In this document: positions 1 to 7,468 of the stretch, piece after piece
Layout: the number at the start of each line of letters is the position of its first letter
Position numbering within the stretch: position 1 is the first letter of the stretch
Assembly: GCA_025451715.1 (NCBI GenBank)
Contig: JANWJY010000140.1
Span: 1-39,007, forward strand
Length of the DNA stretch: 39,007 nucleotides
Source of the DNA: Fimbriimonadaceae bacterium
GTDB lineage: Bacteria > Armatimonadota > Fimbriimonadia > Fimbriimonadales > Fimbriimonadaceae
Direction: 5' to 3'
Notes under the pieces: model-generated
Databases searched by the model: none
Told to the model about the DNA's origin: nothing
The model's input: only the letters and a program-made list of their open reading frames with translations
Translations under genes and position numbers: made by a program

Positions 1-2
1 TC

Positions 3-500
3 TTCATGGAGATGATGGGCGGGATGTTCGGAGGCGGCCAGGCCAAGGACTTTACTGAGGAGCCGACTGAGGTGATGCCGAACGGGCTGCCGCTCGACGG
101 CTTCGTATTGCTGGAGCTGGCCAACGAGCCGATCGCGAAGCCCGAGGGCGCGAAGAGCATGATCTTCTTCATGTTCGGCTCGCTCGGCGCGGACGAGTTT
201 GCGATGTTCGAACTGATGAGGGAGTCGAACGCGGACGAAATGGCGGAGGTCGGGGAGATGTTCGCCCTGCCCGACAAGGTCAAGATCGGCTCGCGCGAGA
301 AGATGAACTTTAAGTTCTGGCTCTCGGCCGTCGCCGGGATCTCGAAGACCCTGATCGACGATTCGGTGTCCAAGGATGCGGCTACGGTGTCGATGTCGGA
401 CCTGCCTCCGGCGTTCAAGGCGCTCATCGCGCAGAGGAAGCAGGCGATCAAGGACTCGCCGTTCGGAAAGTTGATCGGAGGGATCGGCCAAAGCCCCTAG
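3..500 (+). CDS. Hypothetical protein, 5' end cut by window edge
   Basis: The frame is open to the left edge, so the gene probably begins upstream and only about 165 C-terminal residues are visible; the ATG at 6 need not be the start. The visible part begins with a Met/Gly-rich stretch, followed by a soluble, mixed alpha/beta-looking segment with many acidic residues and no membrane segment. It ends in a Gly/Lys-rich tail (GKLIGGIG). I recognise no family. A good intrinsic terminator follows the TAG stop directly, so this is the last gene of its transcript. Confidence 0.6.
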   Translation, partial: FMEMMGGMFGGGQAKDFTEEPTEVMPNGLPLDGFVLLELANEPIAKPEGAKSMIFFMFGSLGADEFAMFELMRESNADEMAEVGEMFALPDKVKIGSREKMNFKFWLSAVAGISKTLIDDSVSKDAATVSMSDLPPAFKALIAQRKQAIKDSPFGKLIGGIGQSP

Positions 501-502
501 AT

Positions 503-524
503 TCCCGTTTAGACGGGATTTTTT
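503..524 (+). terminator. Intrinsic terminator
   Basis: A perfect 6-bp stem (TCCCGT / ACGGGA) with a TTAG loop is followed by six T residues, then CCC and five more T residues. It lies 2 nt after the TAG of the preceding gene and ends only 9 nt before the next start codon. Confidence 0.8.
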
Positions 525-533
525 GCCCTTTTT

Positions 534-1205
534 ATGTGCGCCCGGTACTCGTTCTTCAGCGTGCAGCTCTTCCAGCAGGAGTTCGACCTCGACCCCGAAG
601 GGATCGAGCCGCACTTCAACATCGCCCCGACCGACGTCGCACCCGTGATCGTGCAGGACTCTGACGGGCGACGGGTGGAGCAGATGCAGTGGGGGCTCGT
701 GCCGAGCTGGTCGAAGGACGTGACGATCGGGCAGAAACTGATCAACGCGCGCGCCGAGACGCTCGCGGAAAAGCCGAGCTTTCGCGCCGCGCTCAAGCGG
801 CGGCGCTGCCTCGTTCCCACTGACGGTTTCTTCGAGTGGAAGGGCGAGAAAGGGCACAAGCAGCCGTTCCTTATTCGAATGAAGTCCGGATCGCCCTTTG
901 CGTTTGCCGGGCTGTGGGAGTACTGGGAGGGGGTCGAGGGCGCGCTCGTGACGTACACGATCATCACGACCGAGCCGAACGAACTGCTTGCGACGGTCCA
1001 CACGCGCATGCCAGTGATCATCGCGCGCAGCGACCGCGACGCGTGGCTCGACCACTCTGTGCAATCGAGTGAGCTGGTCTTACCTCTGCTCGCTCCGTAT
1101 TCGGCAGATGAAATGGAGATGTATCCGGTCACGAAGGCGATGTCGAACCCCTCTTATGAGTCGCCGACGATCGTGGAGCCAGTGGCGGCGGAGACGTTAT
1201 TCTGA
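534..1205 (+). CDS. yedK: SRAP domain protein (YedK/HMCES-like abasic-site protein)
   Basis: A 223-residue SOS-response-associated peptidase family protein. The family cross-links to abasic sites in single-stranded DNA through the amino group of Cys2 once Met1 is removed. The residues needed are present: Cys2 directly after the start Met, Asn71 in INARAE, Glu101 in GFFEW and His156 in VHTRMP, with the same spacing as in E. coli YedK. The MC start fixes the ATG at 534. That start follows the U-tract of the upstream terminator by 9 nt and has no Shine-Dalgarno sequence, so initiation is unusual. Length is normal. The gene stands alone and is convergent with the DprA-like gene. Confidence 0.93.
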   Translation: MCARYSFFSVQLFQQEFDLDPEGIEPHFNIAPTDVAPVIVQDSDGRRVEQMQWGLVPSWSKDVTIGQKLINARAETLAEKPSFRAALKRRRCLVPTDGFFEWKGEKGHKQPFLIRMKSGSPFAFAGLWEYWEGVEGALVTYTIITTEPNELLATVHTRMPVIIARSDRDAWLDHSVQSSELVLPLLAPYSADEMEMYPVTKAMSNPSYESPTIVEPVAAETLF

Positions 1206-1224
1206 GTGCAGAGTGCGTAGTGCG
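1204..1224 (+). repeat. Heptamer repeat, 3 units (GAGTGCR)
   Basis: Three 7-bp units beginning inside the TGA stop of the SRAP gene (GAGTGCA, GAGTGCG, TAGTGCG). The same family recurs at 4223, 15129 and 21360. It fills most of the gap to the convergent gene ending at 1233. Confidence 0.6.
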
Positions 1225-1232
1225 TTCAATCC

Positions 1233-2111
1233 CTAAACGCTGATCTCCTTGGCACCCAAAGCAGTGAGTGCGTCCTTCTGCGCGGCGAGGGCGCTGACGC
1301 GGACCTGGCGTCCCGCGCGAAGCGCTTGTTTCGCAAGCCTATCCATGTTGCCACCGGCGGCGACGCAAACGAAGTCGAGCTGGTGGGAGAGCGAGGCGCC
1401 CAGGCGGTCTCGGAGCCGGTTGCTGTTGGGGTGGTAGCCGCCCTCCGGGCTGACCCAAGTCACGGCAAGATCGGTCTTGGCGTCGAACTTATACCGCCAG
1501 AGCCTGGCAGCGCGAAACGGTTCTTCGTTCAAGTCTGCGCCGAAAACTTGGAAAAACCCCTGGTCCAAGACGAGCACTCTTGGTGCGCCCCACCGCAACG
1601 GCACGACCGCTGCCCGCTGATATTCGGGGGTGTCGTGTCCGCTCACGAGGACGCGCCCGTCGAGCACGCCTTCTTCCACGGACTTCTCGATCAGCTCAAG
1701 TGCCTCGGGCGGCGACTTTCGCGAGCTCATGACGCAGAAGGTTCGACCGTCGAGCAGCCTTGTGTTGCCGTAGAGGAACAGGACGCCCGGCGGGTCGGTG
1801 TCCATCGCCTCGATGCGGCGCGGGTAGTGCGCGTCGGCGGCGGAGACGATGTCGATGTCGTAGCCGTCGAGGCGTTTGAGCAACGCTTCCGCTTGTTTGA
1901 CCCGTTCCTTTGGGTTGTTCGCCCACTCCCTCGCGGCTTTGACCGTAAACCGATACTCTTCGCGCAGCGCCTCTTCGCCGAGTCGCATGAACTCCTCGAT
2001 CGACCTGCCGAGGAGGTCGTTGCGCGTGAGCACGCGCGTGACGGTGCGCCCTCCGATGCCGGGCGTCAGTGAAAGCGCAACGACGAGCGTCCTTCGCGAG
2101 ACGTTCTTCAT
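1233..2111 (-). CDS. DprA/Smf-like Rossmann protein, divergent
   Basis: 292 residues. The N-terminus (LVVALSLTPGIGGRTVTRVL) and the phrase AHYPRRIEAMDTDPPGVLFLYGN match the start of DprA, the RecA loader of natural transformation. A Rossmann-like half follows (VMSSRKSPPEALELIEKSV). The usual DprA signatures are degraded: the GSR...G block reads SSRKSPPE, and the later G.D..AH and FPRRNRII motifs are not recognisable. It may be a paralogue with another job in single-stranded DNA or nucleotide binding. The ATG at 2111 overlaps the upstream gene's TGA (ATGA), so the two are translationally coupled. A longer reading from 2246 would run through that upstream gene and is rejected. Confidence 0.75.
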   Translation of the reverse strand: MKNVSRRTLVVALSLTPGIGGRTVTRVLTRNDLLGRSIEEFMRLGEEALREEYRFTVKAAREWANNPKERVKQAEALLKRLDGYDIDIVSAADAHYPRRIEAMDTDPPGVLFLYGNTRLLDGRTFCVMSSRKSPPEALELIEKSVEEGVLDGRVLVSGHDTPEYQRAAVVPLRWGAPRVLVLDQGFFQVFGADLNEEPFRAARLWRYKFDAKTDLAVTWVSPEGGYHPNSNRLRDRLGASLSHQLDFVCVAAGGNMDRLAKQALRAGRQVRVSALAAQKDALTALGAKEISV

Positions 2112-2809
2112 GCGACCCTCCGGGCGGCGTCGAGCAGCGCCTTCACGGCCTTGTCGCCGTGCAGCGACATCGCATCGCCGACCTCGCCGTGCGAAAGCGT
2201 GCTTTCGGAAAGTCCGGACGCAGGGTTTGTCACGACGGCGAGACACGCGTAGGGCACGCCCGCCTCGCGCATCGCGATCGCCTCGTTAGCGGCGGTCATA
2301 CCGACGACATCTGCACCGAACTCGCGCAAGAGCGAGACCTCGAACGGCGTCTCGTACCGCGGTCCATTCATGCACGCGTAGACGCACGGCGACACCGCTC
2401 CGGAAAGAAGCGACGACATGGGGAACGGAGAAGAGAAGTCCGTGTGGCGCACGTCGCGCTGGAACAGTGTGGTTCCGCGCCCGCTCGCGTCAAGGAAGTC
2501 CGTGCACGATGCGAACGTCCCGACGCCCCAATCCGGACGCAGCGATCCGACGGCGGCAGACGACACGCACCCGCGGACGCCAAGACGGCGAAGCCCGTCC
2601 GCGATCGCTTCGTACGAAACGGCGTGCGGCGGCACTCTGTGCCCGATCGCGTGCCTGCGCACGATGACTAGCGACACCCCCTCATAAGTGACAAGCCGAC
2701 CGCGCAACGCCCCGAACGGCGTCGGCACGCAGAGCGCATGTCCGCCGAGCGCGGCCAGGCGCTCACCGATCCCGGTGCCACCGATGAGCGCGACGTCGGC
2801 CTTCAGCAC
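2108..2809 (-). CDS. S-methyl-5'-thioadenosine/thioinosine (purine nucleoside) phosphorylase
   Basis: A PNP/MTAP-family phosphorylase of 233 residues that cleaves a purine nucleoside with phosphate. Seen: ALIGGTGIG at the N-terminus, RHAIGHRVPPHAVSYEA (phosphate and substrate site), MNGPRYET, and NEAIAMREAGVPYACLAVVTNPASG. At the base-recognition position it has Asn (TNPASG) instead of the Asp pair of adenine-specific MTAP, which hints at a 6-oxopurine such as methylthioinosine. The GTG start at 2809 is chosen because a GGTAACAT box lies 7 nt upstream and because family members begin just before the IGGTG motif. An ATG at 2833 would add eight residues. Confidence 0.85.
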   Translation of the reverse strand: MLKADVALIGGTGIGERLAALGGHALCVPTPFGALRGRLVTYEGVSLVIVRRHAIGHRVPPHAVSYEAIADGLRRLGVRGCVSSAAVGSLRPDWGVGTFASCTDFLDASGRGTTLFQRDVRHTDFSSPFPMSSLLSGAVSPCVYACMNGPRYETPFEVSLLREFGADVVGMTAANEAIAMREAGVPYACLAVVTNPASGLSESTLSHGEVGDAMSLHGDKAVKALLDAARRVA

Positions 2810-2816
2810 GGGTGCG

Positions 2817-2824
2817 ATGTTACC
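2817..2824 (-). promoter_or_regulatory. GGTAACAT leaderless -10 box (phosphorylase)
   Basis: On the minus strand the hexamer TAACAT ends 7 nt before the GTG at 2809. A possible -10 of the opposite gene (TACCGT, 2821-2826) overlaps it. Confidence 0.5.
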
Positions 2825-2841
2825 GTGGGGCATACTTGGCC

Positions 2842-4224
2842 ATGCACCGCAGCATCGCCTTCGACGGCGCAGCGCGCACCGTCACGGGCTCGAGGCACCT
2901 GCTCTCCATCGGTGGACACAAGGTCCTCATCGACTGCGGCCTGTTCCAAGGGCCGCGCGAGATCCGCGAGCGCAACTGGGAGCCGTTCCCGTTCAACGTG
3001 GACGAGATCGAGATGCTGCTGCTGACGCACGCGCACACCGACCACGTCGGGCTGTTGCCGCGGTTGGTGAAGCAAGGCTTCAACAAGCCGGTGTACGCGA
3101 CTTCGGGCACGATCGGACTGGCCAACGTCGCGCTTCCGGACGGCGGGCGGCTACAGGAAGAGGACGCGCGGTACCACAACAGGCACCAGACAACTCGCCA
3201 CGAACCGGCGCTCCCGCTGTTCACCGAGAACGACGCGTACGACGCGCTGAAGCTGATGAAGCCGGTGCACTACCACCAGCCGTTGAAGCTCCCCGGTGGG
3301 GCGACGGCGCGGTACCTCCCGGCGGGCCACATCCTCGGCGCGTCGCACATCGAGGTCACTTTGGAAGACGGCGAGATCGTCGTGTTCTCCGGCGACGTTG
3401 GGCGCTACGACCGCCCGATCCTGAAGGACCCAAGCGACATCTTTACGGCAGACTATCTGGTCGTGGAGAGCACATACGGTGACCTTCAACACTCAAAGGA
3501 GGACACGGAGCGAAAACTCGCGGACCTTATCAACGAGGCGTCGAGGAACAAGAGCGTGATCCTCGTACCAAGCTTTGCGATCGGGCGCACGCAAGAGCTG
3601 CTTTGGTACATCCACCTCTTGATCGAGGGGAACAAGATCCCGCGCATTCCGATCTACGTCGACAGCCCGATGGCGAACGCGACCACGCTGCTCTACACCA
3701 ACCACACTGAGGACCACGACACTGAAATGAGGATCAGCCTCGCGAAAGGCGAGTCTCCGCTGAATCCTGAGCTCGTACGGCTCGTGCAGGATAGGAACAT
3801 GTCGAAGGCGCTCAATTTGGCCGACGGCCCGATGATGATCATCGCGGGCAGCGGAATGGTGAACGGGGGGCGTATCGTCCACCACCTTAAGCAGCGGCTG
3901 GGCGATCCGAGCACGGTCGTGCTCTTCACTGGGTATCAGGCGGAGGGGACGCGCGGACGCGACATGATCGAGGGCGCGGAGAGCGTGAACATCCTGGGAG
4001 ACGAGGTTCCAGTGCGGGCCCGGATCGAGAAACTGAATTCGCTCTCTGCGCACGCAGACTCGGAAGAGCTGATGCGCTGGATGTCGCACTTGAACTCCGC
4101 GCCGAAGCGCGTGTTCCTCGTGCACGGCGACTACGAGGTCCAAAAGGAGTTCCGGCTGAAGATCATCGAGCGGTACGGTTGGGAGGTCGACATCCCCGCG
4201 CCGGGTGATGTGTTTGAATTTTGA
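2842..4224 (+). CDS. Beta-CASP metallo-beta-lactamase nuclease
   Basis: A 460-residue RNA-processing exonuclease-like protein (CPSF73/RNase J superfamily, MBL plus beta-CASP). Metal motifs: HAHTDH at residues 63-68, then the His in AGHILGASH and the Asp in VFSGDVGR. The beta-CASP part shows SFAIGRTQELL, GSGMVNGGRIVHHL and GYQAEGTRGR. Motif B is SAHAD and motif C is VHGDYEVQKEF. Length fits the bacterial one-chain group (about 450-470 residues). The start is ATG 2842. TTG 2836 (in frame, 9 nt after TACCGT) or GTG 2812 are alternatives. Its 5' end lies close to that of the divergent phosphorylase gene. Confidence 0.92.
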   Translation: MHRSIAFDGAARTVTGSRHLLSIGGHKVLIDCGLFQGPREIRERNWEPFPFNVDEIEMLLLTHAHTDHVGLLPRLVKQGFNKPVYATSGTIGLANVALPDGGRLQEEDARYHNRHQTTRHEPALPLFTENDAYDALKLMKPVHYHQPLKLPGGATARYLPAGHILGASHIEVTLEDGEIVVFSGDVGRYDRPILKDPSDIFTADYLVVESTYGDLQHSKEDTERKLADLINEASRNKSVILVPSFAIGRTQELLWYIHLLIEGNKIPRIPIYVDSPMANATTLLYTNHTEDHDTEMRISLAKGESPLNPELVRLVQDRNMSKALNLADGPMMIIAGSGMVNGGRIVHHLKQRLGDPSTVVLFTGYQAEGTRGRDMIEGAESVNILGDEVPVRARIEKLNSLSAHADSEELMRWMSHLNSAPKRVFLVHGDYEVQKEFRLKIIERYGWEVDIPAPGDVFEF

Positions 4225-4271
4225 GAGCTGAGAGCTGAGGGCAGAGAGCAGAGTGCATAGTGCAGAGTGCG
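4223..4271 (+). repeat. Heptamer repeat, 7 units (GAGWGCR)
   Basis: Seven exact-length 7-bp units start in the TGA stop of the beta-CASP gene. They drift from GAGAGCT through GAGAGCA to GAGTGCR. This is the longest copy in the window and occupies the junction with the convergent GH127 gene. Confidence 0.75.
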
Positions 4272-4280
4272 GCACGAGCT

Positions 4281-6155
4281 CTAATTGCCTTTTCTTACCC
4301 AGACGAGCATCGCGTTCGGCCCGCGGTTTGCCCAGGTGAAGTAGGGGACGAAGCGCGCAGTCCTTGCGACAGTCGACGAACGGTCGTACGGCCCGTAAAG
4401 CTCACTTCCGGCGACAGTGTCAAGAGTTCCTTGCGCATCGAGTAGAACCGTGCCGAACCCGGTGCTCGAACGTACGACACCGACAGGCGAAGTGACGTGC
4501 GCCGACCAGAGCTGAGGTGCGGCGCCAAGGTCGTGCTGCTCCAGGCAATAGACCAGCGGCCCGCGCTGCAGCGCGGTGCGGCCCGCGCACGACTGGACGG
4601 AAGGGTGTGCCGCGGACCACTTCGCGTCCATCGGACAGGAGACGGTGATTAGGTCTCCTTGCCGCCACTCTCGATCGATCACGATGAATCCCTTTTCGAC
4701 CCGTGACTCGACATTGACGCCGTTCACGGTTGCCGCGAACGACCCTGCCCAGTCGGGGCGTCGAAGCGCGACGCGCTTTAGCCCATCGCACCGGGCTATT
4801 CTGAGCGAGAAGTCGCCCGTCCATGGGTAGTCGCCTTCGATCGCGACCTCTGCCGCTTTTGAGCTGTAGCGACCGCTGATCGGGATGGCAACGTAAAGCG
4901 TTCCTTCATCCGAAGCAACAGCGTATTGACCGATAGACATGACAAGCCGTGCGATGTTCGGCGGGCAGCAAGCGCAAGTGAACCACGGCTGTCGCTCGTG
5001 GCGGCCGTCGCTCTCGAGCGGGTTGTCGTAGAAGTAGCGATCGCACGACTCCGAGACACCGCTCAGCACGGCATTGTACAGCGCCCGCTCCAAAACGTCG
5101 ATGAACTTGCCTTCACCAGATACGAGGAACATTCGCCACGCCCAGTACACGAGCCCGATGCCTGCGCAAGTCTCCGCATACGCGTCAATGTTCGGCAGGT
5201 CGTAGTCGTCCGTAAAGCCTTCGTTGCGCCCTGACGATCCGATCCCGCCTGTGACGTACATCTGTTTTGACACCAGGCCATCCCAAATCGTGTGCAGGGC
5301 CGTCATCGTCGGCTCATCGTCTGCAAGCGTGTCGACGGCGCCGCTATAGAAGTACATCGCTCGCACGGCGTGGCCGACTGCGCGGGTCTGCCGAGCGAGG
5401 GGCATGTCGTCCTGCGCGTACGCGCCATCGTATACGCCGTCCTTGATGTAAAGCGGCTTGACGCCTGGCGTCAGAGCGACGACCGCGGGGTCTTGAAGCT
5501 CGGCTTCAAAGCGACTAGGTCGCGTTCCGCGAGACTGGACCTGCCAGCGCGCGTAGTCCCCGTACTTCTCCTCGCCCGTTACGTCGGAAAGTCGCACGAG
5601 TGCGAGCTCCAGCTCTTGGTGGTCGCCGCAGGCCGGCGGGCCGGAAGCAGGGAACTGCGCCATGATGTGGTCTGCGCACCGCTTGGCTACGTCGAGCAAC
5701 CGCGACTTGCTAGTTGCCTCGAAGTGCGAGACCGCGGCTTCGATCAGGTGCCCCATGCAGTACATCTCGTGCAGCGCGCTCAGGCTCTTCCATCGCATCT
5801 CGGGGCAAGACAGCTGGACGAAGGAGTTGATGTACCCGTCGGCTTGTTGCGAGGCGGAGATCAGGTCGATCGCCTCGCTGACCATGGCCTCTAGACCGTT
5901 TGCCAACCCGATCGAGATCGCGTACGATGTCGCCTCGAGCAGTTTGTAGACGTCGCTGTCGTTGAAGCGCAGACCTTGAAACCCGCCGTTTTCGCGCCTC
6001 GCGCACCGGCGCAGGTTCTCGAGGCGGCTCGTATCTTGGCACTGCTTCCACTGGTGTACGAGGCCCGTGCTCGACATTTGGCACTGCCAAGCGGACCAAA
6101 AGGAGTCGGTCAGCGTCGTCGACTTGAGCGGCAGACTCCTCAACCTGGCAGACAT
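4281..6155 (-). CDS. GH127 (DUF1680) beta-L-arabinofuranosidase-like enzyme
   Basis: A 624-residue glycoside hydrolase of the HypBA1 type, in which a zinc-held cysteine is the nucleophile. In this numbering the acid/base candidate is Glu312 (EGFTDDYDLPN). The zinc ligands are Glu328 and Cys330 (AYAETCAG) and Cys396/Cys397 (CACCPPN). The spacing Glu312-Glu328 (16) equals that of HypBA1 Glu322-Glu338. An alpha/alpha-barrel comes first and beta domains follow. No signal peptide, so it is probably cytoplasmic and acts on imported sugars. The start is uncertain: ATG 6155 is used because MSARLRSLPLKSTTLTDSFW places the family's N-terminal strand correctly, but ATG 6164 and 6206 and TTG 6218 are in frame. 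Substrate beyond L-arabinofuranosides cannot be told. Confidence 0.9.
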   Translation of the reverse strand: MSARLRSLPLKSTTLTDSFWSAWQCQMSSTGLVHQWKQCQDTSRLENLRRCARRENGGFQGLRFNDSDVYKLLEATSYAISIGLANGLEAMVSEAIDLISASQQADGYINSFVQLSCPEMRWKSLSALHEMYCMGHLIEAAVSHFEATSKSRLLDVAKRCADHIMAQFPASGPPACGDHQELELALVRLSDVTGEEKYGDYARWQVQSRGTRPSRFEAELQDPAVVALTPGVKPLYIKDGVYDGAYAQDDMPLARQTRAVGHAVRAMYFYSGAVDTLADDEPTMTALHTIWDGLVSKQMYVTGGIGSSGRNEGFTDDYDLPNIDAYAETCAGIGLVYWAWRMFLVSGEGKFIDVLERALYNAVLSGVSESCDRYFYDNPLESDGRHERQPWFTCACCPPNIARLVMSIGQYAVASDEGTLYVAIPISGRYSSKAAEVAIEGDYPWTGDFSLRIARCDGLKRVALRRPDWAGSFAATVNGVNVESRVEKGFIVIDREWRQGDLITVSCPMDAKWSAAHPSVQSCAGRTALQRGPLVYCLEQHDLGAAPQLWSAHVTSPVGVVRSSTGFGTVLLDAQGTLDTVAGSELYGPYDRSSTVARTARFVPYFTWANRGPNAMLVWVRKGN

Positions 6156-6254
6156 GCGAGCCATTCTGACCCATACTTGCGGGAACCTTGGAGCCCTTGC
6201 CGACATTATCAAGGTCAACCATAGTTGTGTCTGTGGCAGGATGGGTCTTTCTCT

Positions 6255-6782
6255 ATGCGCACGCCCAATCGTGCTCGAGAGTTCGAGCGGACGGTGAAGG
6301 GCGAGCTTGCGGTTCTTTATCGCGTGGCTCGCCGCATGGGCGTGTCCGCCGAGCAGGCCGAGGACCTGGTCCAGATCACGCTCGTCAAGGCGTTCCAGGC
6401 CTGGGACAGCTTCGACGGCCGGTACCTACGGAGCTGGCTGATCCGGATCCTGCGAAACGAGCGGCTGATGGCCCTACGGTCAGAGCACTCGGAGTCCTCG
6501 ATCGAGGACACGCCGGACGCCGAACTTTGCGACGGGCCCTTTTGGGACGAAGTAAGCTGGAAGCTTGAGGCTGAGCGGGTTCTAGTGGAACTAGATCGCC
6601 TGCCGGACATTTACCAATTGGCGATCCAGCTCATTGACGTGGAACAGCTTACATACGAAGAGGCGGCCCGGGTCTTGGAGGTCCCGATCGGGACGGTGAG
6701 GTCACGGCTCTTCAGAGGGCGAGAAATGCTCCGGAACCGGTTGCAAGGGACATCCGGCACGCTTGAGCAGGTGCATTCATGA
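6255..6782 (+). CDS. ECF RNA polymerase sigma factor
   Basis: 175 residues. Region 2 includes ARRMGVSAEQAEDLVQITLVKAFQAW and SWLIRILRNERL. Region 4 is the helix-turn-helix LTYEEAARVLEVPIGTVRSRLFRGREML. No extra domain. ATG 6255 is preferred because it starts at the usual distance before region 2; a TTG at 6225 would add ten residues. The stop overlaps the next start (ATGA), coupling it to the membrane partner, the standard sigma/anti-sigma arrangement. The gene is divergent from the GH127 gene, so its promoter lies in or near that gene's 5' end. Confidence 0.93.
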   Translation: MRTPNRAREFERTVKGELAVLYRVARRMGVSAEQAEDLVQITLVKAFQAWDSFDGRYLRSWLIRILRNERLMALRSEHSESSIEDTPDAELCDGPFWDEVSWKLEAERVLVELDRLPDIYQLAIQLIDVEQLTYEEAARVLEVPIGTVRSRLFRGREMLRNRLQGTSGTLEQVHS

Positions 6783-7468
6783 GGATCGATTGGCAGATGT
6801 ATGAAGACGGCCAGCTCGGGCCCGAGGAAATGAGAGAGGCGGATGACGCCTTGCGCTTCGACTCCGGAGCGCGCAAAGAGCTCGAGGGCTTGCGCTCGTT
6901 CCGAAAGTCCGTGCGCGAGGCGGCGCTGCGCGAGCGGGTTCCGCAGAGGAGCCTTGAGCGCCGGCTCGACATGGTCGTCGGCCAGACGGCGCGTCCGTCG
7001 GGGCGAGTGCGCCTAGCGTACGGTGCAGCCGCGGTGTGTGCGCTCACATTCGCGTTTTTGGCCCTGAACAGGTTCGTACTAACGGACGACACAGTCGAGG
7101 TTCGAGAGCAATTTGACGATGTGGGTGCGGCCGCGGACTGGGCTTCTGATCGAAGCCACATCGAGATTCCGGATATTCAGAAGCTCGCGGTAGGACAGTT
7201 CGGCTCAGTGCACGCTGCGAGCGGCTGGGCGTGCTTCGACTACGCGGTCGACGGCGAGACGGTCCACGTTTTGGTCTCGCAAGGCGTGGCCAGGAAAACG
7301 GGCTGCCACAGCGTTTCGACGAAGGCGGGCGTAGTCTATGTCCAGGTGGGCTCTTCCAACGTACGGCTCAACCTTAGAGGGCTGCTGTTCGTTGTGATGG
7401 GAACGAACTTGGACAGGAACATTTCGGTCGCGGAGTCGCTAGGCGCCCAACTCGGACCCATCGGTTAA
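6779..7468 (+). CDS. Putative membrane anti-sigma factor
   Basis: 229 residues coupled by ATGA to the ECF sigma gene. The cytoplasmic part (about 1-75) begins WQMYEDGQLGPEEMREADDAL, typical of anti-sigma N-termini that bind sigma, but with no HxxxCxxC zinc motif. One membrane span is at about 79-97 (AYGAAAVCALTFAFLAL). The outer part, about 130 residues, has a beta-strand pattern and two Cys (WACFDY, KTGCHS) that could form a disulphide. It probably holds the sigma factor until a periplasmic signal arrives; the signal is unknown. Its TAA shares the palindrome TTAA with the stop of the convergent oxidoreductase gene. Confidence 0.75.
   Translation: MRIDWQMYEDGQLGPEEMREADDALRFDSGARKELEGLRSFRKSVREAALRERVPQRSLERRLDMVVGQTARPSGRVRLAYGAAAVCALTFAFLALNRFVLTDDTVEVREQFDDVGAAADWASDRSHIEIPDIQKLAVGQFGSVHAASGWACFDYAVDGETVHVLVSQGVARKTGCHSVSTKAGVVYVQVGSSNVRLNLRGLLFVVMGTNLDRNISVAESLGAQLGPIG

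Noticed and set aside
1326..2072. A 248-residue + strand frame opposite the DprA-like gene
   Set aside because: A shadow of the coding strand; the composition is not protein-like, whereas the minus frame has clear family similarity.
5292..5894. A 200-residue + strand frame inside the GH127 gene
   Set aside because: It lies opposite conserved GH127 sequence and has no recognisable domain.
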